From assembly GCA_011064905.1 (NCBI GenBank), contig JAAKFW010000063.1, positions 1 to 7,928 of the forward strand: a stretch of 7,928 bases of DNA, read 5' to 3'. The stretch comes from Candidatus Anoxychlamydiales bacterium. Its GTDB lineage: Bacteria; Chlamydiota; Chlamydiia; Chlamydiales; SM23-39. The notes beneath the pieces were generated by a model. The model was not told the DNA's origin and did no database searches. It saw only the letters and a list, made by a program, of their open reading frames with translations. The position numbers and the translations under genes are program-made. Positions 6,640 to 7,928 of this stretch are shown here, piece by piece; the stretch's first letter is position 1; the number at the start of each line of letters is the position of its first letter.

Positions 6640-6663
6640 GGAGATCTTGCCAAAAGGTTTTTT
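6640..6663 (-). repeat. Right terminal inverted repeat of the IS630-family element
   Basis: Read on the minus strand it begins AAAAAACCTTTT and continues GGCAAGATCTCC, mirroring the left end. The plus-strand boundary is followed by TA at 6664-6665, the duplicated target dinucleotide. Confidence 0.8.
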
Positions 6664-6739
6664 TACAAAAAAACTATTCATTTTACTTGTTAATAACAAT
6701 AAAATTATATAGTATTTAAAATTTTATTTTAATGGAGCT

Positions 6740-6745
6740 AGAGGA
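6740..6745 (+). promoter_or_regulatory. Ribosome binding site deciding the start of the second U-box gene
   Basis: AGAGGA lies 4 bases before the ATG at 6750. The upstream in-frame ATG at 6732 is preceded only by A/T-rich sequence with no purine-rich site, so 6750 is the better start. A weak promoter candidate upstream is TTGTTA (6687-6692) with TAGTAT (6710-6715) and a 17-base spacer, outside the IS element. Confidence 0.6.
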
Positions 6746-6749
6746 AAAT

Positions 6750-7706
6750 ATGGGTTATTTTGATGTTTTTGTATGGATTACTAAAGGAGTACAGTTTTTT
6801 CAAGCCGCAAAAGATATTAACGATACCTGTAGGGATGAAAATTTATCAACAACTCAAAAAGCAACCAGAATAGGAGCAGATTCATTGTTTATGGTTGCCC
6901 AAGCGGCTGAAATAGGAGCAGGTGCAAAAGAAAAGTCTTCAGATAAATTAAAATTTGGAACAAGAATAGCAGCAGGCACTACTGATGTTGTTAGACAGAT
7001 TGCTCAAGAAGGTTTAGGAGTAGATACTCTATGCACTATTGCTTATAGAGCTGCAGATGTAGCAGATGGCTCAATTGAAACCGGTTATTCTGATAAGGAA
7101 AAACTGGAAAAATATATTGATGCTTTAAAAGCTGCTGGTACAATATTATCCAATCGAGTCTTATTAGGAAATACAGCTGAAGTTGCATGTTCATTTACTA
7201 AAAATATGGTAAGAGATATCAGAAACAAACTAAAATCAAATCCTGAATTTGTAAAAGCTAAAAATTCTGCTGATATACCAAAACTTTCTGAAGACGATAA
7301 AGCTTTTCTTAAAAAACAAGTTAAAGAACTTGAAGATCTTGCCAATTTTTCTAATTTAAAAAATATACCGAAAAGTTTAAGTACAGACCCTGTATTAAAA
7401 AACTACATATGTCCAATTACAAAACGCCCAATCAGAGAAGTTATGACTCTTGATGATGATAGAGATGAGATTCCTATTATCTATTTTGAAAAAGATGCTA
7501 TAGCAGATTGGATTAGAAACAAACCAGAAACGGCACCTCCCAGCTGGCCCACAGAATTGTTATCTCTTCCAATTAAAAATCCTGACTTAAGAGTTTGTAG
7601 ACATGCTCAATATGCAATCGAAGCTCGCTTAAAAGAAATAGGAAAAGACGCTGAAATTGAACTCGAAAATTTGATAGAAGATTTTCCTTTCTTAGTTAAG
7701 ATGTAA
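6750..7706 (+). CDS. Second U-box domain protein, divergent paralogue, candidate secreted E3 ubiquitin ligase
   Basis: 318 residues from the ATG at 6750 (324 from a less likely ATG at 6732). Residues 1-210 are helical and alanine-rich (SLFMVAQAAEIGAGAKE, TRIAAGTTDVVRQIA) with no Sec signal or clear membrane segment. The U-box spans about 216-295: YICPITKRPIREVMTL, then YFEKDAIADWIRNKPETAPP. The core CPIT, the aromatic-E-x-x-x-I helix and W254 are present. The usual DPV is replaced by EVM, and the segment after the helix is unusual (PSWPTELLSLPIKNPDLRVCRH). The expected role is E2 recruitment and ubiquitination of host targets. The N-terminal region resembles that of the first U-box protein faintly, in matching positions (G-hydrophobic-x-x-hydrophobic near the start; DK...G...RIA...R.A). 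The dead IS630 copy lies just upstream, so it probably has its own promoter. It ends 149 bases before the probable htpX. Confidence 0.85.
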   Translation: MGYFDVFVWITKGVQFFQAAKDINDTCRDENLSTTQKATRIGADSLFMVAQAAEIGAGAKEKSSDKLKFGTRIAAGTTDVVRQIAQEGLGVDTLCTIAYRAADVADGSIETGYSDKEKLEKYIDALKAAGTILSNRVLLGNTAEVACSFTKNMVRDIRNKLKSNPEFVKAKNSADIPKLSEDDKAFLKKQVKELEDLANFSNLKNIPKSLSTDPVLKNYICPITKRPIREVMTLDDDRDEIPIIYFEKDAIADWIRNKPETAPPSWPTELLSLPIKNPDLRVCRHAQYAIEARLKEIGKDAEIELENLIEDFPFLVKM

Positions 7707-7747
7707 TAATAAATATCAGAGTATTATTAAAAAATTTAAATTTTTTA
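7704..7747 (+). terminator. AT-only stem-loops after the second U-box gene, weak terminator candidate
   Basis: TAATAATA (7704-7711, including the stop codon) pairs with TATTATTA (7722-7729) around a 10-base loop. It is followed at once by a perfect 20-base palindrome centred at 7737/7738 (7728-7747), made of A-runs and T-runs and followed by further T-rich sequence. Without G-C pairs the stems would be weak, so termination here is uncertain. Confidence 0.3.
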
Positions 7748-7787
7748 TAATTTTTTAATTTTCATATATATTTGCTAGCAAGAATCA

Positions 7788-7816
7788 TTGACTAACTTTA
7801 AGTTTAGCTATACAAT
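7788..7816 (+). promoter_or_regulatory. Strong sigma-70-type promoter for the probable htpX
   Basis: TTGACT (7788-7793) and TACAAT (7811-7816) each match consensus at 5 of 6 positions with the ideal 17-base spacer. Transcription would begin near 7823 and give a leader of about 33 bases before the ATG at 7856. It is the best promoter match I found in the window. Confidence 0.6.
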
Positions 7817-7817
7817 A

Positions 7818-7835
7818 TACCCTAAATACCCTAAA
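7818..7835 (+). repeat. Two tandem copies of TACCCTAAA at the predicted transcription start
   Basis: TACCCTAAA occurs at 7818-7826 and 7827-7835, end to end, immediately after the -10 box. The position would suit a regulator site or an effect on early transcription, but two copies of nine bases could also be chance. Confidence 0.5.
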
Positions 7836-7855
7836 AAAACAAACGAGATATTCAT

Positions 7856-7928
7856 ATGAACTTTATTAAAAGAATTTTTTTATTTATTTTAATAAATTTA
7901 CTTGTCGTTTTAACGATTACAACTCTTT
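7856..7928 (+). CDS. htpX: Probable HtpX-family membrane metalloprotease, N-terminal fragment cut by the window end
   Basis: Only 24 codons are visible: MNFIKRIFLFILINLLVVLT and then ITTL. A lysine-arginine pair followed by a hydrophobic helix containing LF-x-L-x-NL is the characteristic opening of HtpX, an inner-membrane zinc protease (M48 family) that degrades misfolded membrane proteins. The HEXXH active site would lie outside the window. The start is preceded by a weak CGAG 9 bases upstream and by a good promoter at 7788-7816. The identification rests on the N-terminal signature alone; another membrane protein with a similar anchor cannot be excluded. Confidence 0.65.
   Translation, partial: MNFIKRIFLFILINLLVVLTITTL

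Larger units (their letters stand above)
5530..6663 (+). mobile_element. IS630-family insertion sequence, complete ends, inactivated transposase
   Basis: The element is 1134 bases long, normal for IS630. The terminal inverted repeats begin with an identical 12 bases (AAAAAACCTTTT) on both sides and continue imperfectly to ATCTCC. Both ends are directly flanked by TA, at 5528-5529 and 6664-6665. IS630/Tc1-mariner elements insert at TA and duplicate it, so the boundaries agree with the family's known chemistry. The single transposase gene is broken in several places, so the copy cannot move by itself, though intact ends could still be used by a transposase supplied elsewhere. It lies between the repeat-protein gene (ends 5421) and the second U-box gene (starts 6750), in the same orientation, and appears to have interrupted neither. 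Confidence 0.85.

Noticed and set aside
7085..7345. 86-codon minus-strand frame
   Set aside because: It lies wholly inside the second U-box gene, is serine- and phenylalanine-rich as expected for an antisense shadow, and has no start signals.
7818..7835. CRISPR or telomere-like repeat
   Set aside because: Only two 9-base copies with no spacer; far too short for an array, and a bacterial context makes telomere resemblance coincidental.

Overview
The window is an AT-rich stretch (roughly 30% GC by eye) that most likely comes from a chlamydia-like bacterium outside the Chlamydiaceae, meaning one of the amoeba- or arthropod-associated Chlamydiota. The main support is a type I methionine aminopeptidase with an N-terminal SEC-C zinc motif, as in chlamydial map. 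It is joined by a long coiled-coil protein with N-terminal membrane segments, eukaryotic-like U-box proteins, and decayed Fic and transposase genes. The assignment rests on gene content, not on a database search.

Layout. Positions 1-369 (minus strand) hold the broken middle of a class II Fic gene; its N-terminal part is missing and it is frameshifted beside the inhibitory motif. A short region with a cluster of TTGGTAG half-sites separates it from map (594-1460, plus). Facing map is a 516-residue membrane-anchored coiled-coil protein (1475-3025, minus). Upstream of that, on the same strand and across a hairpin-rich gap, is a conserved-looking protein of about 81-83 residues (3225-3476, minus). 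From 3796 onward all genes are on the plus strand: a U-box protein (3796-4884), a small protein with a 24-residue tandem duplication and a hydrophobic C-terminal half (4948-5421), a dead IS630-family element with recognisable ends (5530-6663), a second and divergent U-box protein (6750-7706), and the first 24 codons of a probable htpX (7856 onward) behind a good promoter.

Interpretation. The region from 3796 to 7706 looks like an accessory island of host-directed genes between map/coiled-coil genes on one side and htpX on the other. The two U-box proteins share an architecture (a helical N-terminal region of about 220-245 residues followed by a C-terminal U-box) and faint N-terminal similarity, so they are probably diverged paralogues. 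U-boxes recruit ubiquitin-charged E2 enzymes. A bacterium has no ubiquitin system of its own, so these are best read as candidate secreted E3 ubiquitin ligases acting in a eukaryotic host. The small repeat protein between them is unrecognised and could be a further secreted or membrane-inserted factor. The IS630 copy has separated the second U-box gene from the first two and has since decayed.
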